Shown here one piece after another: positions 34,789 through 45,954 of a stretch of 64,000 bases of DNA. The stretch is taken from positions 427,333,890 to 427,397,889 of the forward strand of contig NC_133658.1 of NCBI RefSeq assembly GCF_037893015.1, given 5' to 3'. A program made the translations under genes and the position numbers. The stretch is from Macrotis lagotis (Eukaryota > Chordata > Mammalia > Peramelemorphia > Peramelidae). The notes beneath the pieces are model-generated. The model was not told where the DNA came from and did not search any database. It saw only the letters and a program-made list of their open reading frames with translations. Every line of letters begins with the position of its first letter. Position 1 is the first letter of the stretch.

Positions 34789-35577
34789 AAAGTTTAAAAA
34801 AGGGGGGGGGGCAGTAAAAGGAAAAAAAATGCAATCCAGCAAGTTGAAACTGGCTATATCCCAGCCTGGGGGTGGGGGTAGAGACTCTCATAAATCCTGA
34901 GAAATGTAACTCTAACAGAGAGAATATACCTAGCCAGAAATGATGGACATCCATGACCTATCCATGAGACTAATAGCTAATGGGATGTAACTGGCTTTAA
35001 CTCCACTGGGGAGAAAGACTCTAATAACTCTCAGGAATTTGGACTCTATTCAACAGAATATACTGAACTAGAAGGGACAGACACTCAGAATTTTCTATGA
35101 CTTAGACAGAATGATCTAAAAAAAATACACTACCTCCCTAAAAAGGGGGACAGAAAAGAGACGGGAGGAGGGAGGGGATTGAATGGGACAAATCTCATTA
35201 CACTAAGAGGTACAAAAAACCTATGGTAATAGAGGGGAAGAAGGGAGTAGAGGAGAAACACCTGAATCTTCCTCTCATCAGACTCGGCTTAAAGTCAATC
35301 TACACATACTCAGTTAACTTATAAAACATCTAACCTTTCTAGAAGTAAAAGGGGAAAAGGGGAGGGGGGACAGAGAAAGGGAAGGGGAGTAGAGGAAATA
35401 AGGGGAAATAACAAAAGGAAGGGAAGGGAACAGGGAAAGGGGAAAGAAAGGGGAGGGTGTGATATAGGAGGGCAAACACACTGAAGGGGGTGGTATTTAA
35501 AACAAAATACTGGGGAATATGGAGAAAAGGGGGGGAAAGGGGGAAAATACAAACAGAGGGAAGATAGCACAGAGGGC
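34789..35577 (+). other. L1 inter-ORF region, long and purine/G-rich
   Basis: About 0.8 kb separate the ORF1 stop from the first recognisable ORF2 endonuclease residues (ITLNVNG at about 35596). The region is A/G-rich, with G10 at 34803-34812, G-runs around 34868-34882 and a long GGGGA/GGGAA stretch at 35341-35560. I see no frame resembling either L1 protein. Human L1 has only a short spacer here. Whether this length is normal for marsupial L1s, or is an added block, cannot be settled from one copy. Confidence 0.6.
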
Positions 35578-38500
35578 AATAAAGAATTAGTAATCATAAC
35601 CTTGAATGTGAATGGGATGAACTCTCCCTTAAAACATATGCAAATAGCAGAGTAGATTAAAAACCAGAATCCTACAATATGATGCTTACAAGAAACTCAT
35701 TTGAAGCAGAGAGATGCATATAGAGTAAAGGTAAAAGGTTGGAGCAAAATATATTTTGCTTCAGCTGAAGTAAAAAAAGCAGGGGTAGCAATCCTTATCT
35801 CAGACAAAGCAGCAGCAAAAATAGATAGCATTAAAAGATAGATAGCATTATCCTCCTAAAAGGTACCATAGACAATAAAGTCATTTCAATATTGAATATA
35901 TATATGCACCCAGTGGGACAGCACCCAAATACTTAGAGGAGAAGCTGAAAGAATTACAGGAAGACATAGACAGCAAAACTCTACTAGTAGGAGACCTCAA
36001 CCTCCCACTATCAGATCTAGATAAATCAAATCATAAAACAAACAAGAAAGAAATTAGGGAGGTAAATAGATTGTTAGAAAAATTAGATATGGTAGACTTA
36101 TGGAGGAAACTGAATGGGGATAGAAAGGAATATACCTTTTTCTCTGCAGTACATGGAACTTATACAAAAATTGACCATGTACTAGGACATAAAAACCTAA
36201 TGATCAACTGCAGAAAGGCAGAAATAGTGAATACATCTTTCTCAGATCACAATGCAATAAAAGTCATATGCAATACTGGGCCAAGGAGATATAGACCCAA
36301 AGCAAATTGGAAACTGAATAACCTCATCTTAAAAAATGAGTGGACCAAAAAACAAATTATAGAAAGAATTAACCATTTTATCCTAGATAATGATAATGAT
36401 GAAACAACATACCAAAACCTATGGGATTCATTCAAAGCAACTCTCAGGGGACATATTATAGCTCTGAATGCTTATATGAATAAATTGGAGAAAGAGGAAA
36501 TCAATGAACTAAGCATACAACTAAAAAAATTAGAGAAAGAACAAATCAAAAATCCCCAATCAAATACCAAATTAGAAATTTTAAAAAATTTTAAAAATCA
36601 AAAGAGAAATTAATAAAATTGAAAGCAAAAAAACTATTGAATTAATAAATAAAACCAAAAGTTGGTATTATGAAAAAAACCAATAAAATTGATAAACCTC
36701 TGGTCAATTTGATTAAAAAAAAGAAAGAAGAAAACCAAATTGCTAGTATTATAAATGAAAAAGGTGAACTCACCACCAATAAGGAGGAAATTAAAGTAAT
36801 AATTCAAAATTATTTTGCCCAACTTTATGCCAAGAAATTTGATAATCTAAGTGAAATGGATGAATATTTACAAAAATATAAGTTGCCCAGGTTAAATGAA
36901 GAAGAGATTAAATACCTGAACAACTGTATCTCAGAAAAAGAAATTCAACAAGCCATTAGTGAACTCCCTAAAAAAAATCTCCATGGCCTGATGGATTCAC
37001 AAGTGAATTCTATCAAACATTTAAGGAACAATTGGTTCCAATCCTATATAAACTCTTTGGAAAAATAGGGAAAGATGGAACTCTGCCTAACTCTTTATAT
37101 GAAACCAATATGGTACTGCTACCTAAACCAGGAAGAGTTAAAACAGAGAAAGAAAATTATAGACCTATTTCCCTGATGAATATAGATGCAAAAATCCTAA
37201 ATAAAATCTTAGCAAAACAACTACAACAAGTCATCACTAGGATAATACATTATGATCAAGTAGGATTTATTCCAGGAATGCAGGGTTGGTTCAATATTAG
37301 GAAAATTGTTAGTATACTCAATTATATCAATAACAAACCTATCAGAAACCATATGATCATATCAATAGATGCTGAAAAAGCTTTTGACAAAATACAGCAT
37401 CCATTTCTATTAAAAACACTAGAGAGTGTAGGAATAAATGGACTGTTCCTTAAAATAATTAGCAGTATCTATCTGAAACCATCAACAAGCATTTTACTCA
37501 ATGGGGAGAGGCTAGAGGCATTCCCAATAAGATCAGGGGTTAAACAAGGTTGCCCATTATCACCACTACTATTCAATATTGTATTAGAAATGTTAGCATC
37601 AGCAATTAGAGCAGAAAAATAAATTGAAGGAATTAGAATTGGGAAGGAAGAGACAAAACTCTCACTATTCGCAGATGACATGATGGTCTACCTAGAGAAT
37701 CCCAAGAAATGATTTAAAAAACTACTGGAAACAATTAGCAATTTTACCAAAGTTGCAGGTTATAAAATAAACCCCCATAAATCCTCAATTTTCCTATATA
37801 TGACTAGCAAGAAACAGCAGGAAGAGCTAGAAAGGGAAATTCCATTCAAAGTAACCTCAGACAGTTTAAAATACTTGGGAGTTTGTTTGCCAAGAAAGAC
37901 TCAGAATCTTTTTGAAAACAATTATAAAACACTTCTCACACAAATTAAATCAGATTTAAATAACTGGGCAAATATCAACTGCTCATGGATAGGTAGAGCT
38001 AATATAATAAAAATGACAATTCTACCAAAACTAAACTATCTGTTTAGTGCCCTACCAATCAAAATTCCAAAAAATTACTTTAATGAGCTAGAAAAATTGT
38101 AAGTAAATTCATATGGAGAAATAAAAAGTCAAGAATTGCCAGGAGCTTAATGAAAAAAAAATGCAAACGAAGGTGGCTTAGCACTACCCGATCTAAAATT
38201 ATATTATAAAGCATCAGTCATCAAAACTGTTTGGTATTGGCTAAGAAATAGAGTGGTGGACCAGTGGAATAGACTAGGTGTAAAAGCAGAAGAGGATTAT
38301 AGTAATCTGCTGTTTGATAAACCCAAAGAGTCAGGCCACTGGGATAAAAACTCCCTCTTTGATAAAAACTGCTGGGATTATTGGAAGTTAGTATGGAAGA
38401 AACTTAGATTAGACCAACACCTCACACCCTTTACCAAGATAAGATCCAAATGGTTACAGGACATAGACATAAAAAACAATATTATAAGCAAATTAGAAGA

Positions 38501-39389
38501 TCAAGGACTAGTCTACCTGTCAGATCTATGGAAAGGGGAACAGTTTATGACTAAGGAAGAGTTGAAGAACATCACTAAAAACCAATTAGATGATTTCGAT
38601 TACATCAAATTAAAAAGTTTTTGCACAGATAAAACCAATGTAATCAAGATCAAAAGAAAAGTAGTAAATTGGTAAACAATCTTTACAACTAATGATTCTG
38701 AAAAAGGGCTCATTTCTAAAATATACAGAGAACTGAGTCATATTTTTAAAACAAAACGCCATTCCCCAATTGACAAATGGTCAAAGGATATGCAGAGGCA
38801 ATTTACAGATTAGGAGATCAAAGCAATCCATAGCCATATGAAAAAATGCTCTAAATCATTAATTATTAGAGAAATGCAAATTAAAGCCTCGCTGAGGTAC
38901 CACCTCACACCTCTCAGATTGGCCAGTATGACCAGGAAGGATAATGATCATTGTTGGAAGGGATGTGGGAAATCTGGGACACTATTACACTGTTGGTGGA
39001 GCTGCGAACTCATCCAACCCTTCTGGAGAGCTATTTGGAACTATGCCCAAAGGGCAACAAAAATGTGCATACCCTTTGACCCAGCAATACCACTACTGTG
39101 TCTATACCCTGAAGAGATGAAGAAAAAGGGTAAAAACGTTACTTGTACAAAAATATTTATAGCAGCCTTGTTTGTGGTGGCAAAGAATTGGAAATCCAGT
39201 AAATGTCCTTCAATTGGGGAATGGTTTAGCAAACTGTGGTATATGTATGTCATGGAACACTATTGTTCTAATAGAAAACAGGAGGGATGGGATTTCCGGG
39301 AAACCTGGAGGGATTTGCATGAACTGATGCTGAGTGAGATGAGCAGAACCAGAAAAACACTGTACACCCTAACAGCAACATGGGAGTGA
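35578..39389 (+). pseudogene. L1 ORF2 (endonuclease-reverse transcriptase), inactivated
   Basis: ORF2p nicks target DNA and reverse-transcribes RNA from the nick. The order of motifs is intact. Endonuclease: ITLNVNG (about 35596), QETH (35689-35700), GDLN (35990-36001), SDH (36242-36250). Reverse transcriptase: [12 protein letters not shown] (about 37155), [11 protein letters not shown] (about 37360), [15 protein letters not shown] (about 37537), FADD catalytic aspartates (37668-37679). The C-terminal Cys/His-rich segment CWKGCGKSGTLLHC...SC is at 38952-39005, and the end is TLTATWE-stop at 39389. It is broken by stops at 35653, 35680, 35839, 37620, 37709, 38100, 38673 and about 38811, and by frameshifts near 35842-35900, 36604, 36680, 36975 and 38100-38250. 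A short duplication of GATAGCATTA near 35825-35850 accompanies one of them. The protein cannot be made from this copy. Confidence 0.93.
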
Positions 39390-39761
39390 TGTTCAACCTT
39401 GAAGGACTTGCTCATTCCATCAGCGCAACAATTGGGAACAATTTTTGGCTGTCTGCAAAGGAGAGTACCATCTGTATCCAGATAAGGAGCTGTGGAGTTT
39501 GAACAAAGTACAAGGACTATTCCCTTTAATTTGGAAAAAAAACCCCAGATGTCTTATGGTTTGATCTGGTTACCTCTGAGAATTCTGTTCTCTTCAAGGA
39601 TATGATTTCTCTCTCATCACACCCAATTTGGATCGAGGTACAACATGGAAACAAAGTAAAGACTGACGGAGTTCTATTTGTGGGGTGGGGGTGGGGGGAG
39701 GGAAGCAAGATTGGGGGAAAACTGTAAAACTCAAATAATATCTTTAATAAAAATTTTTTAC
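39390..39761 (+). other. L1 3'UTR with G-rich tract
   Basis: Follows the ORF2 stop. A run of G-blocks (39681-39703, TGGGGTGGGGGTGGGGGG core) could form a G-quadruplex, as is usual near L1 3' ends. The element ends CTTTAATAAAAATTTTTTAC with hardly any A-tail. The same G-rich block followed by an A-rich end is seen in the shorter L1 copy at 51020-51898. Confidence 0.8.
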
Positions 39762-39773
39762 AAATGTTCAGTA
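39762..39773. repeat. Target-site duplication, 3' copy (U6-L1 chimera)
   Basis: AAATGTTCAGTA follows the L1 3' end (AATAAAAATTTTTTAC) directly. It is an exact match to the 5' copy. Confidence 0.9.
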
Positions 39774-40049
39774 TTATAGATTCAAATAAGTACAAATTCC
39801 TTGCGGTCTTCAGTAGCAAGTTAATATCAATCCATTCATGATTACTCTTTGAATCCAGATCTCCAACCATATTCAAATCCACCTAATTTTACCATCATCT
39901 AACCTACCTATCTCAATCTAATTTACAAGAGTAAAATTATAGACTATCACATATTTTCTGAATTCAAGGCAAGCTATTTCTATTATATTTCTTTGATCCA
40001 TCAGACTATTAACCTTTTCCAAAAGTAAAAAGTTAATGTGCCATTTATT

Positions 40050-40459
40050 TTGTTGTCATTTTTCAGTTGTGTCTGACTCTGTGACTCCATTCAGATTTTT
40101 TTTTGCAAGACAAATGGGGTTAAGTGGCTTGCCCAAGGCCACACAGCCAGGTAATTATTAAGTGTCTGAGACCGGATTTGAACCCAGGAACTCCTGACCT
40201 CCTGACTCCAGGGCTGGTGCTTTATCCATTGCACCACCTAGCCGCCCCTATTCAGGTTTTCTTGGCAAAGATAATGGAATGATTTGTCATTTTCTTCTCC
40301 AACTCATTTTACAGATGAGATAACTGAAGCAAACTGGTTAAGAGGCTCACCCAGGGTCCCACAATCTAGTAAGTGCCTTAGGCCAGATTTGAACTCAAAA
40401 AAGATGAATCTTTCTGACTCTGGGCCTAGAACTCCATCTACTGAATACCTAATTGCCCC
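40050..40459 (-). mobile_element. Older SINE (MAR1-like), split by copy 5
   Basis: TTGTTGTCATTTTTCAGTTG and GTCTGACTCTGTGACTCC on the left. On the right GGTTTTCTTGGCAAAGATAA, CATTTTACAGATGAGATAAC, GCCAGATTTGAACTC, ending AATTGCCCC. The same layout is seen at 43643-44220. The family name is from memory and tentative. Confidence 0.75.
40095..40249 (-). mobile_element. Young tRNA-derived marsupial SINE, copy 5, nested in another SINE
   Basis: TTTTGCAAGACAAATGGGGTT to CACCACCTAGCCGCCCCT. ATTCAG at 40089-40094 and 40250-40255. Both flanks belong to one older SINE that reads through when this copy is removed. A short extra CTCCTGAC duplication lies near 40190-40205. Confidence 0.93.
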
Positions 40460-40734
40460 AAATCTGTCCATGTCTGGTCTTAAAAATCCATGCTAGTTTT
40501 GTGAATTCCCCATCTTCCTTTCTAGAGACTTAGTGAGCATTCTTTAATAGTGTGCTCTAGAATTTTGCCTGGAATTAAACCAAATTTAAGTGATCTTTGG
40601 TTTTCATACTCTCTTCTCTTCCCCTTTTTGAAAATTAGTACATATTTCTGACCCTGATTGGAGGAAACTCTCTCATAAGCTTCTTTTTGGGAAACAATCA
40701 ATAATTGGACATTTTTCTTTTCTTTTTTAAAAAT

Positions 40735-41500
40735 ATTTTTTTCCAAAAAATGCAAATTTTTTTATTTTTTTAATTTAGAGTCCCAAATTATCTCACTCTA
40801 CATCTTCTACCCATCATTGGGAAGACAAGCAATTTGATATGTTATGCATGTATAATCATGCAAGACACATTTCCATATTATTCACATTGCAGGAAAAAAA
40901 AGCCCAATAAAAAAGAAGAAAAATAAAATTTAAAAAAAACATGCTTCAATTTGTATTTGGACTCTGTAAGTCCTTTCTCTGGGTGTGGATAGTATTTTTC
41001 TTCATAAGTCCTTCAAAACTGTATTCGATTTTGCTGAGTACAACCAAGACATTCTTACAACATTGCTGTTACTCTGTACAATGTTATCCAGGTTCTTCTC
41101 ACTTTACTTGACCATCAGCTCATTCCAGATCTTTTGGAAAATATTGTTACCTTAATTTCTTATAGTACAATAATATTCCAACACAATCATATGCCTCAAT
41201 GTGGTCAGTTATTCCCCCATTAATGGGCATCCCCTCAATTTCCAGTTCTTTGCCACCACTAAAAAAGCTGCTATAGTTTTGTATACATAGATCTTTTATG
41301 TTCTCTGATCTCTTTGGGGTCATATCTAGTATTGGTATTGCTAAATCACAGTCTAAGCACAATTTTGTAGCCTTTTGGCACAGTTCTAAGTTACTCTCCA
41401 AAATGGTTTGATCAGTTCACAAGTTGTGCATTAGAGTCCCAGTTTTCCTACATCCCCACCAACACTTGCCGTTTTCATTTTCTGTCATATTATTCTGTTA
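40735..41500 (-). mobile_element. L1 3' end, minus strand
   Basis: 3'UTR at low coordinates (TAGAGTCCCAAATTATCTCA, ATTCACATTGCAGGAAAAAA). Then ORF2 C-terminus in reverse: TTCCCCCATTAATGGGCATC, CCAGTTCTTTGCCACCAC, ACTCTCCAAAATGGTTTGAT, CATCCCCACCAACACTTGCC. The minus-strand frame at 41147-41401 retains AIPILDMTPKR- and GGKELEIEGMPINGGITDHI-like pieces of ORF2. Confidence 0.82.
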
Positions 41501-42119
41501 TCCTGCTTTTCCTCTTTCTCCTTCACCTTGTTCCTCCTCAAAAATGGTTTGCTTCTGATCACTGCTTTTCTCAATCTGCTCTCCCTTCTATCAGTCCTCC
41601 CAATGTTGATTCAAATTCATCTGTAATTTGTAATTTTATATATTGGATGTATCCTAAAGTGGTTGTCCTTGGTCACAAAACTATTATGTCAATGACTGAA
41701 TCTGAAGCCATCTCATCAGGAGTCCTTGTCCAAAACTATTTACTACTCTATACTCTGTCTCTGTGAGTATAAATACATAACATAACCAAATATATAACCT
41801 TACTGAGTGCCTTAATGCTTAATCGGCAGCCCAGCCAGTCAGGGACCTATGTGGAAAGAAGGAATAATTATGATGAACTTCTACCTACTACATTCTCTTG
41901 AATCTATTATTTATCAATTACCTGATTTATAAATAACTTTTACCCTTGACCCTTAATGATATTCATGTAGGGCCAAAAGTGAGGGATGACCTTAAGGTAC
42001 TGTTACTGGGGAACATAATTGTCCCAAGGGGCAAGAGGCCATCTGGAGGGTATTATCTATAGGAAAAGAATAACTAGTACTAAATATAGCTCCCTGAATG
42101 AAGCTTTCATTTTAATTAC
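41501..42119. other. No gene seen
   Basis: Unrecognised sequence between an L1 3' end and a MIR-like SINE. Confidence 0.4.
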
Positions 42120-42545
42120 ATAATTCATGAGGCAGGATCGTATAGTAAAGCCCTTTCAGGTGCCCAGTCATAGAAAGAACATGAATTCTTTTTTTTTAGA
42201 TACTTTTTTGCAAGGTGATGGAGTTAAGTAGCTTGCCCAAGGCCACACAGCTAAGTAATTATTAAGTGTCTGAGGCCCAATTTGGACTCAGGTACTCCTG
42301 ACTCCAGGGCAGGTGCTCTATCCATTGTGCCACCTAGCTGCCCCCAAGAGCATGAATTCTTGAGTCAACAGACTTGGGCTCAATTTAAAGTTCTCCCTCT
42401 CATGAGTTTGTGTGACTGCTGATGTCATTTTACTTCTGCAAATCTCAAGTCTTCTTTGTTGAATGGGAATAATAACTGTCTCAGAGGGTAATTTGTAAAA
42501 ATGGCTTTTTTTTATAAACCTCATAGTGTTATACAAATGTGAGTT
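42120..42545 (+). mobile_element. MIR-like SINE split by SINE copy 6
   Basis: CAGGATCGTATAGTAAAGCC before, and ACTTGGGCTCAATTTAAAGT, TTGAATGGGAATAATAACTG, GTGTTATACAAATGTGAG after the inserted SINE. Confidence 0.65.
42191..42350 (-). mobile_element. Young tRNA-derived marsupial SINE, copy 6
   Basis: TTTTTTGCAAGGTGATGGAGT to GCCACCTAGCTGCCCCC. Exact 11-bp duplication CATGAATTCTT at 42180-42190 and 42351-42361. Inserted in a MIR-like SINE. Confidence 0.95.
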
Positions 42546-42989
42546 TGTTTCTCTAACATTAGGTTAAGACATTCAAAGTCATTGTCATCCAAGGGAAAAG
42601 AGGAAGAAAAGAAGAAAAAGCTTTCTGGATCTCATGAAACTCAATCTCTTCATCTGTAGAGTTCATGTGGCATAGAACAAAGAGTTGGCAATTTGAGTCT
42701 GAAAAACAGGGTAATCATGACTTTATTACTTACAACCTGTGTGATTTTAGAATGGTAGAAGCAAGTAATAAAAAGAAAGAAAAGAGAAGGGTTTTTGATC
42801 TCTGAAAGACTGTCCACTGAAAGTGACAACACTTTACGTAGGTCCATTTGGCCAGAACAGATAGCACATGAGAAATAGTAATATAAAATAAATCTAGAAA
42901 TATAGGTGGAAATCAGATTTTAAAGGTCTTTAAATGTCAAACAAATAAGTTTATACTTTTTCCTAGGAGCAACAGCAAACCAGTGAAAC

Positions 42990-43119
42990 TTTTTACCAAG
43001 AAATTTATTTTAAAATCCTTTTTGAATACCTTTATTTCTTTTCATTTTGTTGCAAATACTTTCCTTCCCTCTACCTTCTCCTCCACCCATTGAGAAAGCA
43101 AGAAATAGGATTCCCATTT

Positions 43120-43172
<53 letters not shown>

Positions 43173-43490
43173 ATCATATTTCCTTGTTACCAGAAAAAGG
43201 CAAGAAAGAGATAAAAATGTACTTCAATATCCACTCAGAGTCCATCAATTCTCTATCAGCAAGTGGATAGTATTTTTCATCATGAGTCCTTTGGACCTAT
43301 CATGAAACATTCTATTAATTAGAGTTACTAAGTCTTTCACAGTTGATTAACATTACAATGTTGCTTAATTAAACTGTGACCTAGTTCTGCTGTATACTCC
43401 TGGTTCTGCTCATTTAACTTTGCATGAGTTCATATGTCTTCCCATGTTTTTGTAAAAAACACTTGGCATAGTGCCTGGTACAAAGTAGTT
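42990..43490 (-). mobile_element. L1 3'UTR fragment with TA expansion
   Basis: Same order of blocks as 9605-10090: TTTATTTCTTTTCATTTTGTTGC, TTCCCTCTACCTTCTCCTCC, CTTTCACAGTTGATTAACATT and GGTTCTGCTCATTTAACTTTG. A (TA)n run lies at 43122-43170. Confidence 0.75.
43122..43170. repeat. (TA)n microsatellite
   Basis: About 22 TA units inside the L1 3'UTR fragment. Confidence 0.93.
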
Positions 43491-43711
43491 GCCATATAAA
43501 TGCTTATTCCTTTCTCCTCAAGCAGTATAATTTAAAAGAATGAAACAACATGATTTCCTGTGGAAGCCCAAAAAGTAATCATTCTTCTGGTCCCCAACCT
43601 GCAACTCAATGAGTTACCTTTAAAACAATCCTTCTTTAATCCTTGTTGTGCTGTTTGTTTCCAACTCTTTATGACTTCATTTGGTTTTTATTGGCAAAGA
43701 TAATGGAGTGG

Positions 43712-44040
43712 ACCCAGATGATCCTAGAGGAGAAAATGAAAAGAATTCACTCAGAATGTATACTATATTGACATAGAGACAATAGAACCAAAGGGATTTA
43801 ATGAGTTGACTAAGAGAGAATATTTAGAGAAGCTAAGGGAAAATGGAAGAACACTAAGGTTACACCTAACATTAGGGGGCAGGATATAGTTGATGAGGTT
43901 ACAAAGGAACCTCAGAAGAAATAATCAGAATGAGGTAACTTTGCACAGCCCTCCCTCACTTAAATTCAACTCACTTGCATTTCATGGCACTACATCCCTG
44001 ATGTCATGGCACTCTTCAAGAACAAAGGACAAATAGCAAG
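43712..44040 (+). mobile_element. SINE-like element B, copy 3, itself interrupted
   Basis: CCCAGATGATCCTAGAGGAG start; CACAGCCCTCCCTCACTTAA, CAACTCACTTGCATTTCATG, CCCTGATGTCATGG, AAGAACAAAGGACAAA end. It is the family at 19053-19372. A 189-bp foreign block (43740-43928) splits it. Confidence 0.72.
43740..43928 (+). repeat. 189-bp unclassified repeat, copy A
   Basis: Inserted in element B and bordered by AATGA on both sides (43735-43739; 43929-43933). About nine of ten bases match copy B at 45223-45411 by eye, without indels. No long terminal inverted repeat, A-tail or reading frame is seen, and I do not recognise the family. Confidence 0.7.
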
Positions 44041-44224
44041 TGGAGTGGCTTGCAATCTTCTTCTTTAGCTCATTTTAGCTGCAAGTGAGGAAACTGAGGC
44101 AATTAGTGTTAAGGGACTTGCTCAGGGTCACCCAGCTAATAAATGCCTAAGGCTGGATTTCAGCTCAGGAAAAGAAGTCTTCCTGACTCCAAACTCAGCA
44201 CTATAGCATCCAGTTGCCCCTAGG

Positions 44225-44905
44225 ATCTTCAATACCTATCATCTCATATTTCCTCCCTCCTCAATTAAACTTCTTGAAGAAGCCATCAACAATAAGGATA
44301 TCCACTTCCTCTACTCTTACTTGCTTCTAAATCTTGTACATTCTGATTTTCAACCTAATCATTCAGCTGAAATCATTCTCTCCAAAGCCTGCAATGACCT
44401 CTTAAATAACAAATCAGTGATTTTTTTCTCAAACCCCAGCCTTCTTGAGCTTTCTGAACCATTTGACCCTACTGATCATCTTCTACTCCTTGATACTCTT
44501 TCCTGTATATTTATGACATTGTTCTCTCCCAATTTTCCTCATACCCTGCCTCCGTCTCCTTTGGTAGAAAGTCAACAAACATTTACAGTGAACTATTTAC
44601 TATGTGCCAAACACTTTGCCAGCATTCTGATCTTAGATTTCACTTCCCTCCATATATTCTAGGATGCATCTCCTCTGATCAAGAGGGTTACCCTTTATAC
44701 CTGACATTTCATCTCCTTTCTCACTGCTTCTGCTTTGGCATCTATCTGCCATGCCAGGTAGCACCATCCCCCCTCACTCCCCCATCCCCTGGACACACAT
44801 CCACCTCCACCAGACTGACTTAAAATCTCAGCTAAAATCCCATTTTCTATGGGAAGTCTTCCACAATTCTGATTTCTCTCTGAGGTTTAACTCCATGTAC
44901 TTTTT
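44225..44905 (+). pseudogene. L2/CR1-clade LINE reverse-transcriptase fragment
   Basis: The plus-strand frame at 44321-44662 reads LVHSDFQPNHSAEIILSKAC, then LLNNKSVIFFSNPSLLELSE and FDPTDHLLLLDTL. This is a decayed copy of the RT stretch that in L2-type LINEs reads ...GFRP.HST...L....DLSAAFDTVDH.LLL. The catalytic Asp of motif A is changed (LELSEPFDPTDH), so it is inactive. The following 3' half lost its frame (TATGGGAAGTCTTCCACAAT matches the L2 3' end). Confidence 0.72.
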
Positions 44906-45222
44906 ATGTATCTTGTGTATATGTAGTTGTCTGTTCTATTAGTATGAAAATTACTGGAAGGTCAGAATTGTTATTCTGATGCTGCTGCTGTTGTTGTTGT
45001 TAGATTTGTATGTTCCTCTTTATGTTCCTTTGTATCTTGTATCTTATATGCCAGGATCTAACTATATGCAACTATGTGCCTTTTTTCTGCTGGTGTATGT
45101 ATTTATATGTGTATGTTTATATCATTGCATTTGTGTGTGTAAATGTATACATATATAGATATAAACATATATAGATATAGCTTTTTTTGATTCATTTGTT
45201 AATTAACTTATTTTCAAGTTGC

Positions 45223-45411
45223 AGAATTCACTCAGAAGGTATACTACATTGACATAGAGATAAAAGAACCAAAGGGATCTAATGAGTTGACTAACAGAGA
45301 ATGTTTCAAGAAGCTAAGGGAAAATGGAAGAACACTATGGTTACACCTAACTTTAGGGGGCAGGATATAGTTGATGAGGCTACAAAAGAAACTCAGAAGA
45401 AATAATCAGAA
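45223..45411 (+). repeat. 189-bp unclassified repeat, copy B
   Basis: Starts AGAATTCACTCAGAAGGTAT and ends GAAATAATCAGA. Same orientation as copy A, 1.5 kb downstream. The flanks are not element B, so this is an independent copy and not a tandem duplication of the larger region. Confidence 0.7.
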
Positions 45412-45740
45412 GACAAACCAAGAGAGAAGAGTATCATGAAAAGTATAGGGTAAAGAGGTGAACAACTGTCAAAAACTGCAGAGAGGTGAAGTTTTCTTCT
45501 CATTTGTGAGGCCTGACAAGAATGAATAAGAGGAGTGGGATGGGGAGAGAGCTTATAAGTCAACACTCTTAAAGACACATTCCCATTCATTTTCACATGT
45601 TGGCAAACTTACAAATGAATATTTGTATATACAATATGATGCTTAACTACAAATAATAACCTCTCTATACATGGAGGCACACACCTAGACCAAGCATACT
45701 CGTAAGTGAGCATAGTACCAAGTATATCATTGGTTCTTTA

Positions 45741-45742
45741 TT

Positions 45743-45779
<37 letters not shown>

Positions 45780-45787
45780 TTTTTCTT
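45741..45787 (+). repeat. (CT)n(TTTC)n microsatellite
   Basis: TCTCTC run followed by TTTC units. Confidence 0.92.
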
Positions 45788-45954
45788 GTTTCTTAACTGA
45801 TTGACTGGCATGGAGAAGAAAACCTGCTTCTTCATACAAGAGTCATATAGAATGCTTCCTTGGAACACATGATTATAGATATGAGATCCCTCCACCCCCC
45901 CCATAAATATATCTCAATCCCATACACTCATCTAATTTAATTCATTAATTAATT

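Larger units (their letters stand above)
34515..39761 (+). mobile_element. U6 snRNA-L1 chimeric retrotransposon insertion
   Basis: One composite insertion. A U6 snRNA copy (34517-34617) ends in TTTTT and is followed without a gap by L1 sequence starting in the last part of ORF1. The L1 runs through a long spacer, a broken ORF2 and a 3'UTR to an A/T-rich end. The 12-bp sequence AAATGTTCAGTA occurs immediately before the insert (34503-34514) and immediately after it (39762-39773), so the two parts share one target-site duplication and entered together. Two C residues (34515-34516) lie between the duplication and U6. No TATA box or snRNA-type promoter is visible upstream of U6, which argues against a U6 gene that happened to sit beside an L1. 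U6/L1 chimeras made by the L1 machinery are known in human and mouse; the marsupial assignment here is inference from surrounding repeats. Confidence 0.92.
43643..44220 (-). mobile_element. Older SINE (MAR1-like), split by a second element
   Basis: TTGTTGTGCTGTTTGTTTCC...TTATTGGCAAAGATAATGG, then after the insert TGGAGTGGCTTGCAATCTTC, GTGAGGAAACTGAGGCAATT, GGGTCACCCAGCTAA, ending CAGTTGCCCC. The insert 43712-44040 is bordered by TGGAGTGG on both sides (43704-43711, 44041-44048). Confidence 0.78.

Noticed and set aside
38253..39389. Separate host genes from the two long frames here
   Set aside because: Both are consecutive parts of L1 ORF2 in the same frame.
45223..45411. 189-bp repeat pair as LTRs of one element
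   Set aside because: The DNA between them is a SINE remainder, L2 and other repeat sequence, and copy A has its own flanking duplication, so they are separate insertions.
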